A stretch of 64,000 bases of DNA from Selenomonadaceae bacterium UBA2897 (GCA_002350105.1 DEDT01000041.1:6347-70346), one strand, 5' to 3'. Shown: positions 39,228 to 47,878, counted from the stretch's first letter. Program-made: numbers and translations. Notes: generated by a model not told the origin, from the sequence alone.

Positions 39228-40067
39228 TCACAGCGCGTCGTACTGCTGCTGGATGAAGGTACGTGTAGCTTCGGCGTTGTCGGGGGTCGTGTTCTCCAAC
39301 GTGGCGTGAATGTAGGGCTTGCGCGTCTTGATAAAGCGCAGGATATCCGTGTAGTCCATCTCGCCCTGGCCACAGGCCACGGAGCGCAGTTTGCCATCGG
39401 CACCGCGCTGGAAATCCTTGAGATGCACGACCGCCACATAGTCGCCGAGGTCCTCGATGGCCTGACGGATAACTTCATCGCGCCGGTCCACATTGTGCGG
39501 GCCGAGCAGATTTACGGGGTCGAGGATAATTTGCAGGTTCGGCGAGTCGATGGCGCGCAACACCGCGAGTGCGCGTTGGGAGTCATAGACGATATGGCGG
39601 CAGACCGGCTCAATGGCGAGGATGACGCCGAATCGCTCCGCGCACGCCACGACGGGGCGCAGGTTGTGGATGAACGTGCCCAGCGCCGCCTCCGTCTTGC
39701 TCTCCGGCGTGTCCTCGATATAGTCCACATTCGGTGCGCCCGTCTCCGTGCCCACGACACCCGCGCCGAGCATGGCCGCGAAACGGATATTCTCATAGTA
39801 GCCCTGCTGGATGGCGGCAAGCTGCGCGGGGTCGGGATTGGCGAGGTTCTTGTAGTTGCCGAGCACGGCCACGTCGAGGCGATATCTGGCGAACAGCTTG
39901 CGCAGATACATCGCGAACCCCGGTGTGAGCGCCTGATTGCCCGGATAGTCCTTCAGCATCTTCGTGAGTGCCAGATGGCCGCAGGCAAAGCCCTGCTCCT
40001 CGGCGATGGCCAGTCTTTCCTCGATGGTGCCCGGCGCAATGTCGTGCAGGCGAATCCCTAATTGCAT
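39228..40067 (-). CDS. Sugar phosphate isomerase/epimerase family protein
   Basis: 279 residues of the AP-endonuclease-2-like TIM-barrel family: LGIRLHDIAPGTIEERL, VGTETGAP, ILAIEPVCRHIVYD, LQIILDPVNLLG and VAVVHLKDF carry the metal-binding Glu, Asp and His residues. These proteins isomerise or epimerise sugars, inositols or keto-sugars; no neighbour tells which. Two adjacent ATG codons exist; the second is better spaced from AAGGGG. Confidence 0.82.
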   Translation of the reverse strand: MQLGIRLHDIAPGTIEERLAIAEEQGFACGHLALTKMLKDYPGNQALTPGFAMYLRKLFARYRLDVAVLGNYKNLANPDPAQLAAIQQGYYENIRFAAMLGAGVVGTETGAPNVDYIEDTPESKTEAALGTFIHNLRPVVACAERFGVILAIEPVCRHIVYDSQRALAVLRAIDSPNLQIILDPVNLLGPHNVDRRDEVIRQAIEDLGDYVAVVHLKDFQRGADGKLRSVACGQGEMDYTDILRFIKTRKPYIHATLENTTPDNAEATRTFIQQQYDAL

Positions 40068-40124
40068 CATAAATCCCCTTTCTCGTCTATAGAAACCGGT
40101 TAATAACTCTTTCTTTATTTTAGC

Positions 40125-40162
40125 ACAAACAAAAACCATCCGCTACAAAAAGCGGATGGTTT
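40125..40162 (-). terminator. Terminator after pyk
   Basis: AAACCATCCGCT pairs with AGCGGATGGTTT, followed by TTTTTGTTTG on the minus strand. Confidence 0.9.
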
Positions 40163-40205
40163 CGTTGTATTTGCTTTTGTTGTTACAGCTCCGGCTGCAA
40201 CGCGA

Positions 40206-41624
40206 TTACTCGTGCAACGTATAGACGCGGATGGAGCTCGTATTGCCCTCGCTGAGCTGGATGCCGGAGGTCACGATCGTCATGTCGCCGATCTCGACCA
40301 GGCCATGATCCAGGGCGCAGGTCGTCGCGGAGCCCGTCATCTCATCCACCGTATGCCAGGAACGGCCCTTCAGCGGATAGACACCCCAGCGGAGGTTCAG
40401 ATGGCGTGCCACCTTATCGGACGGCGTGTAGGCGGCGATGCAGGCCTTCGGGCGATACTTCGAAACGACCTTCGTCGTGTAGCCGGAGATCGTCGGCGTG
40501 ATGATTGCCTTGGCATCAAGCTCATAGGCCAGCTCAACCGTAGCATGCGCGATGGCGTCCGTCGTGGACGGCTGATGCTCAAAGCCCTTGCGCGCGAAGA
40601 TCTTCTTATAGTCGAGGGACTCCTCGATGCGCAGTGCGATGCGGTTCATCGTCGCCACAGCCTCGACCGGATAGTCACCGCTGGCCGTCTCACCGGACAG
40701 CATGATGGCATCCGTGCCATCGAGGATGGCGTTGCCGACATCGGAGACCTCGGCACGCGTCGGGCGCGGGTTGTTCGTCATGGACTCCAGCATCTGCGTG
40801 GCAACGATGACCGGCTTGCCGGCCTTGTTGCACTTCTTGATGATCTCCTTCTGGATCAGGGGCACATCCTCCGCCGGAATCTCAACGCCGAGATCGCCAC
40901 GGGCAACCATGATGCCATCGGAAACCTCGAGGATGCTGTCGAAGTTCTTGACGCCTTCGAGGTTCTCGATCTTCGGGATGATCTCCATGTGGCCGTTGTG
41001 CTCCTGGATGAGCTTGCGGATGGCCAGCACATCGGAAGCGCGCTGAATGAAGGAAGCGGCGACGAAGTCCATGTCGTTCTCGCAGCCGAAGATGATGTCC
41101 TTCTCATCCTGCTCGGAGATGGGCGGCAGGCCCAGCGACACGCCCGGTACAGCCACGCGCTTGCGCGTGCTCATCTTGCCGCTGTTCAGGATCGTCGTGA
41201 TAATATCCTTGCCCTTGATCTCGTCGACCTTCAGCTCAACGAGGCCATCGGAGAGCAGCAGCTTGTCGCCCGGCTTGACCTCGGTGTAGAGGCCCTTGTG
41301 GTTGATGGAGACATGCGTCTCATCGCCCGGCTCATCCTTGTAGGTCAGCGTGAACTTCTTGCCCTTCTCCAGCATGACCTTGCCGTCCTTGAACTCGCCC
41401 AGACGCATCTCCGGTCCCTTCGTATCAAGGATGAAGGAGATGACCTTGCGCGTCTTCCTGGCAGCCTCGCGCACCGCCTGGATACGTGCCAGATGCTCGG
41501 CGTGATCACCATGCGAGAAGTTGAAGCGAGCGCAGTTCATGCCGTTCTCGATCAACTTTTCCACGACACCCGGTTTCTCCGTGCTCGGGCCCTGCGTGCA
41601 GATGATCTTCGTTTTTTTCAACAT
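40206..41624 (-). CDS. pyk: Pyruvate kinase
   Basis: 472 residues: ARFNFSHGDHAEH near the start, the catalytic MVARGDLGVEIPAEDVPLIQK, ATQMLESM, and SGETASGDYPVEAV. It converts phosphoenolpyruvate and ADP to pyruvate and ATP. It lacks the extra C-terminal PEP-utiliser-like domain seen in Bacillus enzymes. GGGGG precedes the ATG; a TTGAGC-17-TAGAAT promoter lies 41665-41693 on the minus strand. Confidence 0.97.
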   Translation of the reverse strand: MLKKTKIICTQGPSTEKPGVVEKLIENGMNCARFNFSHGDHAEHLARIQAVREAARKTRKVISFILDTKGPEMRLGEFKDGKVMLEKGKKFTLTYKDEPGDETHVSINHKGLYTEVKPGDKLLLSDGLVELKVDEIKGKDIITTILNSGKMSTRKRVAVPGVSLGLPPISEQDEKDIIFGCENDMDFVAASFIQRASDVLAIRKLIQEHNGHMEIIPKIENLEGVKNFDSILEVSDGIMVARGDLGVEIPAEDVPLIQKEIIKKCNKAGKPVIVATQMLESMTNNPRPTRAEVSDVGNAILDGTDAIMLSGETASGDYPVEAVATMNRIALRIEESLDYKKIFARKGFEHQPSTTDAIAHATVELAYELDAKAIITPTISGYTTKVVSKYRPKACIAAYTPSDKVARHLNLRWGVYPLKGRSWHTVDEMTGSATTCALDHGLVEIGDMTIVTSGIQLSEGNTSSIRVYTLHE

Positions 41625-41664
41625 TTGCTATTACCCCCATCAAGAATCCTTTACTATGAACCTC

Positions 41665-41693
41665 ATTCTACACCCTTTATTCGCCACGCTCAA
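41665..41693 (-). promoter_or_regulatory. pyk: Promoter of pyk
   Basis: TTGAGC and TAGAAT with a 17-base spacer on the minus strand, about 40 bases before the start codon. The rest of the 260-base gap (to 41849) shows nothing else recognisable. Confidence 0.5.
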
Positions 41694-41849
41694 GCCAAAA
41701 TCCCCCTTATACGGGAAAGAAATTATTTTCAGAAAAATTCATGTTATTTATTGCTTTTGCTATAGCGTATAAGTAATGTTTATCGGCTTACACTACGTGC
41801 CATTGCGCGAAAAGTGATAATTCCCCCTGCTGGCATCATTCCCCGCCAA

Positions 41850-41882
41850 ACAAAAAAACTGCCCGCAAAAATGCAGGCAGCA
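41850..41882 (-). terminator. Terminator after the FliD-like gene
   Basis: CTGCC(T)GC pairs with GC(G)GGCAG around a T-rich loop and is followed by TTTTTTTG on the minus strand. Confidence 0.85.
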
Positions 41883-41886
41883 GAAA

Positions 41887-42765
41887 TCAAAACATGAAAT
41901 TGAGCAAATTGCCTACCGAGGCATATGTCGTCATGCCCTGAAGGGCCTTACCTGTGTAGAGCGACGCGACCTCCATCTCGCCGCCGATCATCTGCTTCAT
42001 CGAGGGAAACAGCTTGCTGCGCTGATGGTTGGCCTGCTCGATGTGCGTCTCCGCCTTGCCGGCGAGGCCGCTGCGTCCCAGCGTATACTCGGTGGCATCG
42101 CTGTTCTCCGTCAGGGCCTTGGCCAGCTTGTCCTCATCGAGCGACAGCGCACCGGTCTTCGTATCAACCGTAATGCCCACCGTGCTGTACTGGCCAGCGT
42201 GATAGGTCGTATCCGCGAAGTTGCTGCTCAGTGCCTTCATGCGGTCACTGACCTCCGCGTTGTCGCTGGTGAACTGCAGCGCATCGTTGTAGGCCGAGAC
42301 GAGATTGCTGACGTTCTTGATGGCCGCCTTGAGCCCACTGCTGTAGGTCTTCGTGCCATCGGCATTAGTCGTGATATCGTCTTTGCCGAAGTCGAAATTC
42401 ATATACTTGACGGTGCTCGCCGCATCTTTCAGATCCGACATCGTGCTGTCGTACTCCGCATAAAATGCCTTGTTCGTCGAGGTATAGGAACTCATGAGGC
42501 CCTGGATACCCGACTTGATGCTCGTGAGCGTCTTCATGTCCTCCGACGCCTGCGTAGCCGCATTCTTCCAGCTGTTGACGATAGCCTCCGAGCTGGACTT
42601 CGCGTTGCTGCTGATGCTCGAAAGCGACGTCGAACTCGTGGCAGACGATGTGCTCTTCGCCGTACTGGTACTGCTCGTACTCGAGCCGAACAGTGACAGG
42701 CCATTATTCTGCGCCATCTTGTACATGGCGTAGGTGTTGTTGGCCATTGCCGAAATCGTAGCCAT
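41887..42765 (-). CDS. FliD-like (hook-associated) secreted protein
   Basis: 292 residues, no classical signal peptide, and very rich in Ser/Thr over residues ~25-70. The C-terminal part resembles the FliD/HAP2 C-terminal region: NLVSAYNDALQF, then STVGITVDTKTGALSLDEDKLAKAL, then a helical end. At less than half the length of FliD it lacks the N-terminal domain with capping function. No flagellar gene is near. It may be a hook-associated or filament-cap relative exported by a type III route. GGGAGG precedes the ATG. Confidence 0.55.
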   Translation of the reverse strand: MATISAMANNTYAMYKMAQNNGLSLFGSSTSSTSTAKSTSSATSSTSLSSISSNAKSSSEAIVNSWKNAATQASEDMKTLTSIKSGIQGLMSSYTSTNKAFYAEYDSTMSDLKDAASTVKYMNFDFGKDDITTNADGTKTYSSGLKAAIKNVSNLVSAYNDALQFTSDNAEVSDRMKALSSNFADTTYHAGQYSTVGITVDTKTGALSLDEDKLAKALTENSDATEYTLGRSGLAGKAETHIEQANHQRSKLFPSMKQMIGGEMEVASLYTGKALQGMTTYASVGNLLNFMF

Positions 42766-42949
42766 AATATTTCCTCCCTTCCCTGGTAATGCAGGATCCA
42801 CTCTTCCACCTATATTATCGTCTATTTTCCCTTAAAAATAAAGCCCCCCGCGCAAATAATCCGCCCGCTCGCCACCGCGCAAAAACTGTAACGAAAATTT
42901 TACAGTATCGCAAAATCGTCTAAATCATAAAATTCTCTTTACAGTTTTC

Positions 42950-42978
42950 TTGATTTTGCAATACCATAACCATATAAT
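42950..42978 (+). promoter_or_regulatory. Promoter of the AAA ATPase gene
   Basis: TTGATT and TATAAT with a 17-base spacer, 33 bases before the start codon. The surrounding AT-rich 200-base gap shows nothing else recognisable. Confidence 0.65.
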
Positions 42979-43010
42979 TACAGTATGAAGGTATAGAGGA
43001 GGTCGCTCGC

Positions 43011-44222
43011 ATGGTAAAACGTGAACTATATCTACGTCGTATACGTCCCTTTTACGATTCTGAACTGGTCAAGGTTATCACCGGCATCCGCCGCTGCGGC
43101 AAATCGACCCTGATGCTGCAGATTGTCGAGGAAATCCGGTCAAAGGGTGTGCCTGAAGACCACATTCTGGTCATCAATTTCGAAATCTATAAATTCCGGT
43201 CGCTGCTGTCCCCTGACAAGTTCAATGATTATGTCGAGTCACGCATCACCGATACGCAGAAATACTACCTGTTCTTCGATGAGATCCAGAACGTAACGGA
43301 CTTTGAGCTGGTCGTAAACTCTTTCCGCGCCGGCCATAACGTGAGCATCTTCCTGACCGGCTCAACCTCAAAACTGCTGTCCGGCGAGCTGGCTTCACAT
43401 CTCGGTGGGCGCACGCTCTCTTTCCGTGTCATGCCCTTTACCTTCAGCGAAGTCACGGAACTGCTGCGCGAGCAGGGGCAGGACAGTGACCGTATGCAGA
43501 TGTTCCGTGACTACTGCCGCTGGGGCGGCTTTCCCCTCGTCTGGTCGGTACCTGCCGACGAAGAGCGCACCTTCATCCTCACGAACCTCTACGATTCCAT
43601 TGTGCTCAAGGATATCGTTCTGCGCAACAGCATCAAGTCACCTTTGATTCTGGAGAAGATTCTCAACTATACTATAGCCAACTCATCTACCACTTTCTCG
43701 GGCAATCGCATCGCCGGTGTTCTCACCAGCCAGGCCATGAAAGTCTCTGCGCCCGTGGTGAACAACTACCTGAAGGCCATCCTCGATGCCTGCATCATCA
43801 ACCAGGTCGAACGCTACGACATTCGCGGCAGCAAACTGCTGGCCTACGAGGCCAAGCTCTACGTCTGCGACCTCGGCATCTTCCAGCTAAAAAAGAACCG
43901 CGTCAAGGATGAATACAATTTCATGGTAGAAACCATCATCTACAACGAACTCATCGCCCGCGGCTATCACGTCTACGTCGGCAAAACGCCCAAAGGCGAA
44001 ATCGACTTCGTCGTGACGCACAACCAGCAAAAATGCTATATCCAGGCCGCCTACATGCTCTCCACTCCCGAGACCCGTGCCCGCGAGTTTGGCGCCTTCG
44101 CCCCCATCAAGGACGCTTATCCCCGCTACGTCATCACCATGGACCCCATCACCCAGGACGAGAACGGCATCCGGCATCTAAATTTGCTGGACTTCCTCAT
44201 GGACGAAAACTCTCTTGGCTAA
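43011..44222 (+). CDS. AAA-family ATPase with DUF4143 domain
   Basis: 403 residues: Walker A (GIRRCGKST, residues ~24-32), Walker B (YYLFFDEIQN) and an arginine-bearing sensor region (GSTSKLLSGELASHLGGRT). The C-terminal DUF4143 part resembles a PD-(D/E)xK nuclease-like fold (MVETIIYNELIARGYHVYV followed by GEIDFVV). Such proteins are common, usually in many copies, in gut anaerobes and archaea and are often transferred; their function is unknown. GAGGAGG precedes the ATG. Confidence 0.88.
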   Translation: MVKRELYLRRIRPFYDSELVKVITGIRRCGKSTLMLQIVEEIRSKGVPEDHILVINFEIYKFRSLLSPDKFNDYVESRITDTQKYYLFFDEIQNVTDFELVVNSFRAGHNVSIFLTGSTSKLLSGELASHLGGRTLSFRVMPFTFSEVTELLREQGQDSDRMQMFRDYCRWGGFPLVWSVPADEERTFILTNLYDSIVLKDIVLRNSIKSPLILEKILNYTIANSSTTFSGNRIAGVLTSQAMKVSAPVVNNYLKAILDACIINQVERYDIRGSKLLAYEAKLYVCDLGIFQLKKNRVKDEYNFMVETIIYNELIARGYHVYVGKTPKGEIDFVVTHNQQKCYIQAAYMLSTPETRAREFGAFAPIKDAYPRYVITMDPITQDENGIRHLNLLDFLMDENSLG

Positions 44223-44316
44223 AATCGCGGCTCTTTGCTGCAATCTTTACCGCTGGCATTCAGTTGTGCTTCTGCATCTCATCTAATATCTGCAAACGCC
44301 TGCTATAATGGCACGC

Positions 44317-44748
44317 TCAAAAATACCCGCACACCCCGGCGGCACAGACGATGGCTATGACGAGCGCCACGACGGCAACGCCGAAGCAGGTGCCGCTGTC
44401 GTCGTCCTGCGGGGCATACTGGCCGACGTAGGACTTCGCTGGATTGGCCGGATCGTAGTGGACTTCTTCTTCGTTCCACGGTTCCATACCGGTATCGGTC
44501 TTTGCCTGATAGGTCACGCCGTCCACTTCGTAAACAAAGGTCGCCCTGTAATAACTGACACGTTTGATGTAGTATTTAATATACCTCTCCTGCGCTATTT
44601 TCTTTCCCTTCGTTTCACCCGTATACACTTCCTCGAGCGCATCTGCGGCCGCACCGCCGCGGTTCCATTCCTGCACGCCGGCCCACGCGTAATAAACAAA
44701 TACACCCGCCGAAATCAACGCCAGGAGCAAATATATCAGTCTTCGCAT
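44317..44748 (-). CDS. DUF3592-like membrane protein
   Basis: 143 residues: an N-terminal membrane helix (LIYLLLALISAGVFVYYAW), a small domain with YYRATFVYEVDGVTYQAK and VHYDPANPAKSYV as in DUF3592 proteins, and a C-terminal helix (FGVAVVALVIAIVCAAGVCGYF). Function unknown. Convergent with the ATPase gene; AAGGGGGCGG precedes the ATG. Confidence 0.65.
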   Translation of the reverse strand: MRRLIYLLLALISAGVFVYYAWAGVQEWNRGGAAADALEEVYTGETKGKKIAQERYIKYYIKRVSYYRATFVYEVDGVTYQAKTDTGMEPWNEEEVHYDPANPAKSYVGQYAPQDDDSGTCFGVAVVALVIAIVCAAGVCGYF

Positions 44749-44879
44749 CTTTCCCGCCCCCTTCCAGAATTTACGCCTGCTCTCTCTGCAGCAACCATAT
44801 AGAACACCTTTGTCTCAGCAAAATTATACCATATTAAGTTCGTATCCGTCTGGTCATACATAAAAATCGTTACGATATA

Positions 44880-44908
44880 TTGACATTGCATATAAATTTA
44901 TTTACAAT
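44880..44908 (+). promoter_or_regulatory. Promoter of relB
   Basis: Consensus TTGACA and TACAAT with a 17-base spacer, about 40 bases before the start. Confidence 0.7.
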
Positions 44909-44947
44909 GAAGGTAATAAACTATGCGCAAAAAAGGAGTGAAACCCT

Positions 44948-45232
44948 ATGCCAAGTGCTAATATCAACATCCGCATGGATACCGACTTGAAGAATCAATT
45001 TGATGCCTTTTGCAAAGAGGTTGGTCTGACGATGACCGCAGCTTTTAATGTCTTTGCTAAGAAAACTGTAGCTGAGCAACGCATCCCCTTCTCCATTGGC
45101 AGAGATGTACCAAACACAGAGACACTGGAGGCCTTGGCTGAGGTGAAAAAAATGAAAGCCGCCCCGAATTACGGCAAGCGCTACAAAGATGTAGATGCCA
45201 TGATGAAGGAGCTGCTATCTGATGTTCAATAA
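44948..45232 (+). CDS. RelB/DinJ-family antitoxin without adjacent toxin
   Basis: 94 residues: a ribbon-helix-helix start (NINIRMDTDLKNQFDAFCKEVGLTMTAAFNVFAKKTV) followed by the toxin-wrapping tail. DinJ/RelB partners normally overlap a RelE/YafQ gene. Here the stop codon runs straight into a terminator and no toxin gene follows or precedes. AAAAGGAG precedes the ATG. Either an orphan or a partner of a distant toxin. Confidence 0.88.
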   Translation: MPSANINIRMDTDLKNQFDAFCKEVGLTMTAAFNVFAKKTVAEQRIPFSIGRDVPNTETLEALAEVKKMKAAPNYGKRYKDVDAMMKELLSDVQ

Positions 45233-45285
45233 GAAAGCTCTGCGGCTAAGGCAAACTTGCCTGAACCGTAGAGCTTTCTTTTTTA
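45231..45285 (+). terminator. Terminator overlapping the relB stop codon
   Basis: AAGAAAGCTCT and AGAGCTTTCTT form the base of a long hairpin with inner GGCAA/TTGCC pairing, followed by TTTTATT. Its symmetric flanks could also stop panD transcription. Confidence 0.85.
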
Positions 45286-45292
45286 TTCGCTA

Positions 45293-45688
45293 TTATCCGC
45301 GCTCCCCGTGGTGTTCCCCGTGGTGTTCGAGGTGGCGGATTTCTTTGACTTTGTTCTGCGCGTCCACCATGACCACGGTGGGGCGATAGGTCCGGGCCTC
45401 GTCGCCGGTGAAGAAGGCGTAGGCCATGATGATGACGATGTCGCCGGGCTGGGCGAGGCGGGCGGCGGCGCCGTTGAGGCAGATGACGCCCGAGCCGCGC
45501 TCACCGGGGATGACATAGGTCTCGAGTCGCGCGCCGTTGTTGTTGTCGACGACCTGCACGCGCTCGTTCTCGAGGATACCGGCCGCGTCCATGAGGTCGC
45601 GGTCAATGGTGATGCTGCCCATGTACTGCAGGTTCGCCTCCGTCACCGTAGCGCAATGAATCTTGGACTTCAGCATATGTAAAATCAT
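45293..45688 (-). CDS. panD: Aspartate 1-decarboxylase
   Basis: 131 residues: LKSKIHCATVTEANLQYMGSITID holds the self-cleavage site Gly-Ser that generates the pyruvoyl cofactor. It makes beta-alanine for pantothenate. The C-terminus ends in a duplicated EHHG (HLEHHGEHHGERG), encoded by a 12-base tandem repeat near 45303-45326. AAAGGA precedes the first ATG. It follows panC by 45 bases. Confidence 0.95.
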   Translation of the reverse strand: MILHMLKSKIHCATVTEANLQYMGSITIDRDLMDAAGILENERVQVVDNNNGARLETYVIPGERGSGVICLNGAAARLAQPGDIVIIMAYAFFTGDEARTYRPTVVMVDAQNKVKEIRHLEHHGEHHGERG

Positions 45689-45733
45689 GTTTGTTCCTTT
45701 CCAAATGATGACCGAGGCTGAACTGCCTGTACC

Positions 45734-46588
45734 TCAGCCCAGAATGATGTTATCGATGAGGCGCGTCTTGCCGATGTAGACGGCAATGGCCAGCAGGCAC
45801 GGCTCCGTGACGTTGTCCGTCGCCTGCAGCGCCGGATAAGTGTAGAGGTCGACGTAGTCGATCTTCGCCAGCGGCTCTTTGGCCAGCTCGTCCGCCGTGA
45901 CCTTTTTCAGCACCTCAGCCCTGCACTCGCCCTGCTCATAGGCCGCCCGGGCCGCCCGCAGGCTGCGCGAGAGCACGAGGGCTGCCTTTTTCTCCTCTGC
46001 GCTCATATAGGCGTTGCGGGAGCTGCGTGCGAGGCCGCTCTCCTCGCGGCAGATGGGCACCATATTGACCTCGACGGGGAGGTTCAGATCCGCGACGAAA
46101 CGGCGCACCACCGCGACCTGCTGCGCATCCTTCTGGCCAAAGAAAGCCTTGTCGGCGCGCGTGATGTTCATGAGCTTCGTCACGACCGTGGCCACGCCGC
46201 GGAAATGGCCGGGACGGCGCGCGCCGCAGAGCACGTCCGTGATGCCGTTTTCCACCGTGATGTAGGTGCCATAGCCCTCGGGGTACATCTCCTGCGGCTC
46301 CGGATGGAACACCGCATCGACGCCCTCGGCCTGCAGCTTCTCGCAGTCGGCGGGGAACTGGCGCGGGTACTTGTCATAGTCCTCGTTCGGGCCAAACTGC
46401 ACGGGGTTGACGAAGACCGAGGCAATGACGACGTCGCAGGCCTTGCGCGCCGCGCGCATGAGCGTCATGTGGCCCTCATGCAGGGCACCCATGGTCGGGC
46501 AAAGGCCGATGGTTTTGCCCGCCGCATGCTGCGCCGCCGCATAAGCCTGCATCTCTTTGACCGTGGTGAAAACTTTTAACTCTTTCAT
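45734..46588 (-). CDS. panC: Pantothenate synthetase (pantoate-beta-alanine ligase)
   Basis: 284 residues: the nucleotidylyl-transferase HxGH site (LHEGHMTLMRAARKACD), FVNPVQFGPNEDYDKYPR, and KAFFGQKDAQQVAVVRR. It joins pantoate and beta-alanine. Its ATG overlaps the stop of the upstream transporter gene by four bases (ATGA), which indicates one transcript with coupled translation. Confidence 0.96.
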   Translation of the reverse strand: MKELKVFTTVKEMQAYAAAQHAAGKTIGLCPTMGALHEGHMTLMRAARKACDVVIASVFVNPVQFGPNEDYDKYPRQFPADCEKLQAEGVDAVFHPEPQEMYPEGYGTYITVENGITDVLCGARRPGHFRGVATVVTKLMNITRADKAFFGQKDAQQVAVVRRFVADLNLPVEVNMVPICREESGLARSSRNAYMSAEEKKAALVLSRSLRAARAAYEQGECRAEVLKKVTADELAKEPLAKIDYVDLYTYPALQATDNVTEPCLLAIAVYIGKTRLIDNIILG

Positions 46589-47532
46589 TCTATGACAACC
46601 TCTTTTTCTTCCATTTTCGCGTCACGACGCGCATAGTAGTTGGCGACCAGGGAACCGGAAATATTGTGCCAGACGGAGAAAATCGCGCCCGGAATCGCGG
46701 CGACCGGATCGAAATACAGCACGGCCAGCGCCGCTGCCAGACCCGAGTTCTGCATGCCAACCTCGATGGAGACCGTGCGCGCCCGCTGGCTGTCCATGTG
46801 GCAGAGGTGCGCGAGGCCATAGCCCAGCGCGAGCCCCAGCACGTTGTGCAGCACGACGATGAGCACCAGCAGCGGACCGACCGTGAACAGCTTCTCCGCC
46901 GAGAGCGAGACGACGCCGCCCACGAGCAGCACGATGCAGATGACGGAAAGGAGCGGCAGCGCCGGTTCAATACGCGCGAGCCTCTCGCCCAGTGCATGGT
47001 GCACGATGAGACCAAGCACGATAGGCGCCAGTACCATCTCTGCAATCGAGATCATCATGGACGATGCCGATACCGCGATATGCGCATCGGCATAGAGCAG
47101 CGTCAGCGCGGGCGTCACCAGCGGCGCTAAAAGCGTCGTCACCATCGTCATCGAGACGGAAAGCGCCACGTCGCCGCGCGCGAGATACGAAATCACGTTC
47201 GAGGCCGTACCGCCCGGGCACGTACCCACGAGAATCACGCCGATGGCGAGCTCCGGCGACAGGCCAAAGGCCTTGACGAGACCGAAGGCCACCAGCGGCA
47301 TGATGAGGAACTGGGCAAAGACACCGATAGCCACGTTGCGCGGCTGACGCAGCACGTTGCGGAAATCATCCACCGAGAGCGTCATGCCCATGCCGAACAT
47401 CACGAGCCCGAGCATCCAGCTCACGTAGCCGCCGACCCAGTGCAGGAGCTCCGGGTGCCATGCACCGAGCACGCCCGCAGCCACGACGAAGAGCGCCATG
47501 TTGTCCACGAGAAATTTAGCAAACTTGCGCAA
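46585..47532 (-). CDS. PanS-like BASS-family transporter
   Basis: 315 residues, about nine to ten membrane segments, of the bile acid:sodium symporter family (MFGMGMTLSVDDFRNVL, GTCPGGTASNVISYLARGDVALSVSMT, EVGMQNSGLAAALA). The family includes PanS, which moves ketopantoate. Its tight coupling to panC and panD, and the lack of panB/panE here, make a pantothenate precursor the best guess. The TTG start has AGGAGG seven bases upstream. Confidence 0.85.
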   Translation of the reverse strand: MRKFAKFLVDNMALFVVAAGVLGAWHPELLHWVGGYVSWMLGLVMFGMGMTLSVDDFRNVLRQPRNVAIGVFAQFLIMPLVAFGLVKAFGLSPELAIGVILVGTCPGGTASNVISYLARGDVALSVSMTMVTTLLAPLVTPALTLLYADAHIAVSASSMMISIAEMVLAPIVLGLIVHHALGERLARIEPALPLLSVICIVLLVGGVVSLSAEKLFTVGPLLVLIVVLHNVLGLALGYGLAHLCHMDSQRARTVSIEVGMQNSGLAAALAVLYFDPVAAIPGAIFSVWHNISGSLVANYYARRDAKMEEKEVVIE

Positions 47533-47627
47533 AAAAAGACCTCCTTTTGCTACAGTTCGGGAAAGGCGAATCGAACGATTGTATCCGCATTTCCCTGATA
47601 AACGACATGCAGCAAAAGAACGTCATA

Positions 47628-47659
47628 CAAAACGCGCCAGGCACAAAAGCCTGACGCGT
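47628..47659 (-). terminator. Leader terminator-like hairpin before panS-like gene
   Basis: ACGCGTCAGGC pairs with GCCTGGCGCGT (one G-T pair), followed by TTTGT on the minus strand. The T run is short, so strength is uncertain. Confidence 0.45.
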
Positions 47660-47703
47660 AAATTTCCTGATTTCCATCATGCAAAACACAGACGGTAACC
47701 CCC

Positions 47704-47735
47704 GCCGTCCTGTCCGCAAAAGCGGTACAGGCGGC
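47704..47735 (-). ncRNA. pan-motif-like RNA hairpin
   Basis: On the minus strand the stem is GCCG, CCTGT, a single unpaired A, CCGC, a TTTT loop, GCGG, ACAGG, a second unpaired A, and CGGC. All other positions pair perfectly. A hairpin with two bulged adenosines in the leader of pantothenate genes is the definition of the published pan RNA motif. Only one copy is evident, while tandem copies are common. Confidence 0.6.
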
Positions 47736-47878
47736 CCGGCGCGCCCGCGCAGCATGATGCCGAAAAAGTACAACCCGCTAAGGAAACACTGACGATTTAG
47801 TCAGCGTTTCCTTAAAGTGGTGTCATCTTTTGCTACGCTCTCCATGCTAGCACATTGCACGGAGAAAAGCAACTCGGG

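Larger units (their letters stand above)
47533..47872 (-). promoter_or_regulatory. Structured leader of the panS-panC-panD operon
   Basis: No gene fits this 340-base gap. Read on the minus strand it contains a weak TTGCTT-17-TAGCAT promoter (47844-47872) and a 15-base-pair hairpin (47779-47814) that may end the upstream importer transcript. Further along come the bulged-A hairpin described separately, and an 11-base-pair hairpin with a short T run (47628-47659) about 100 bases before the panS-like start. The layout is that of a regulated 5' leader. Confidence 0.55.
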
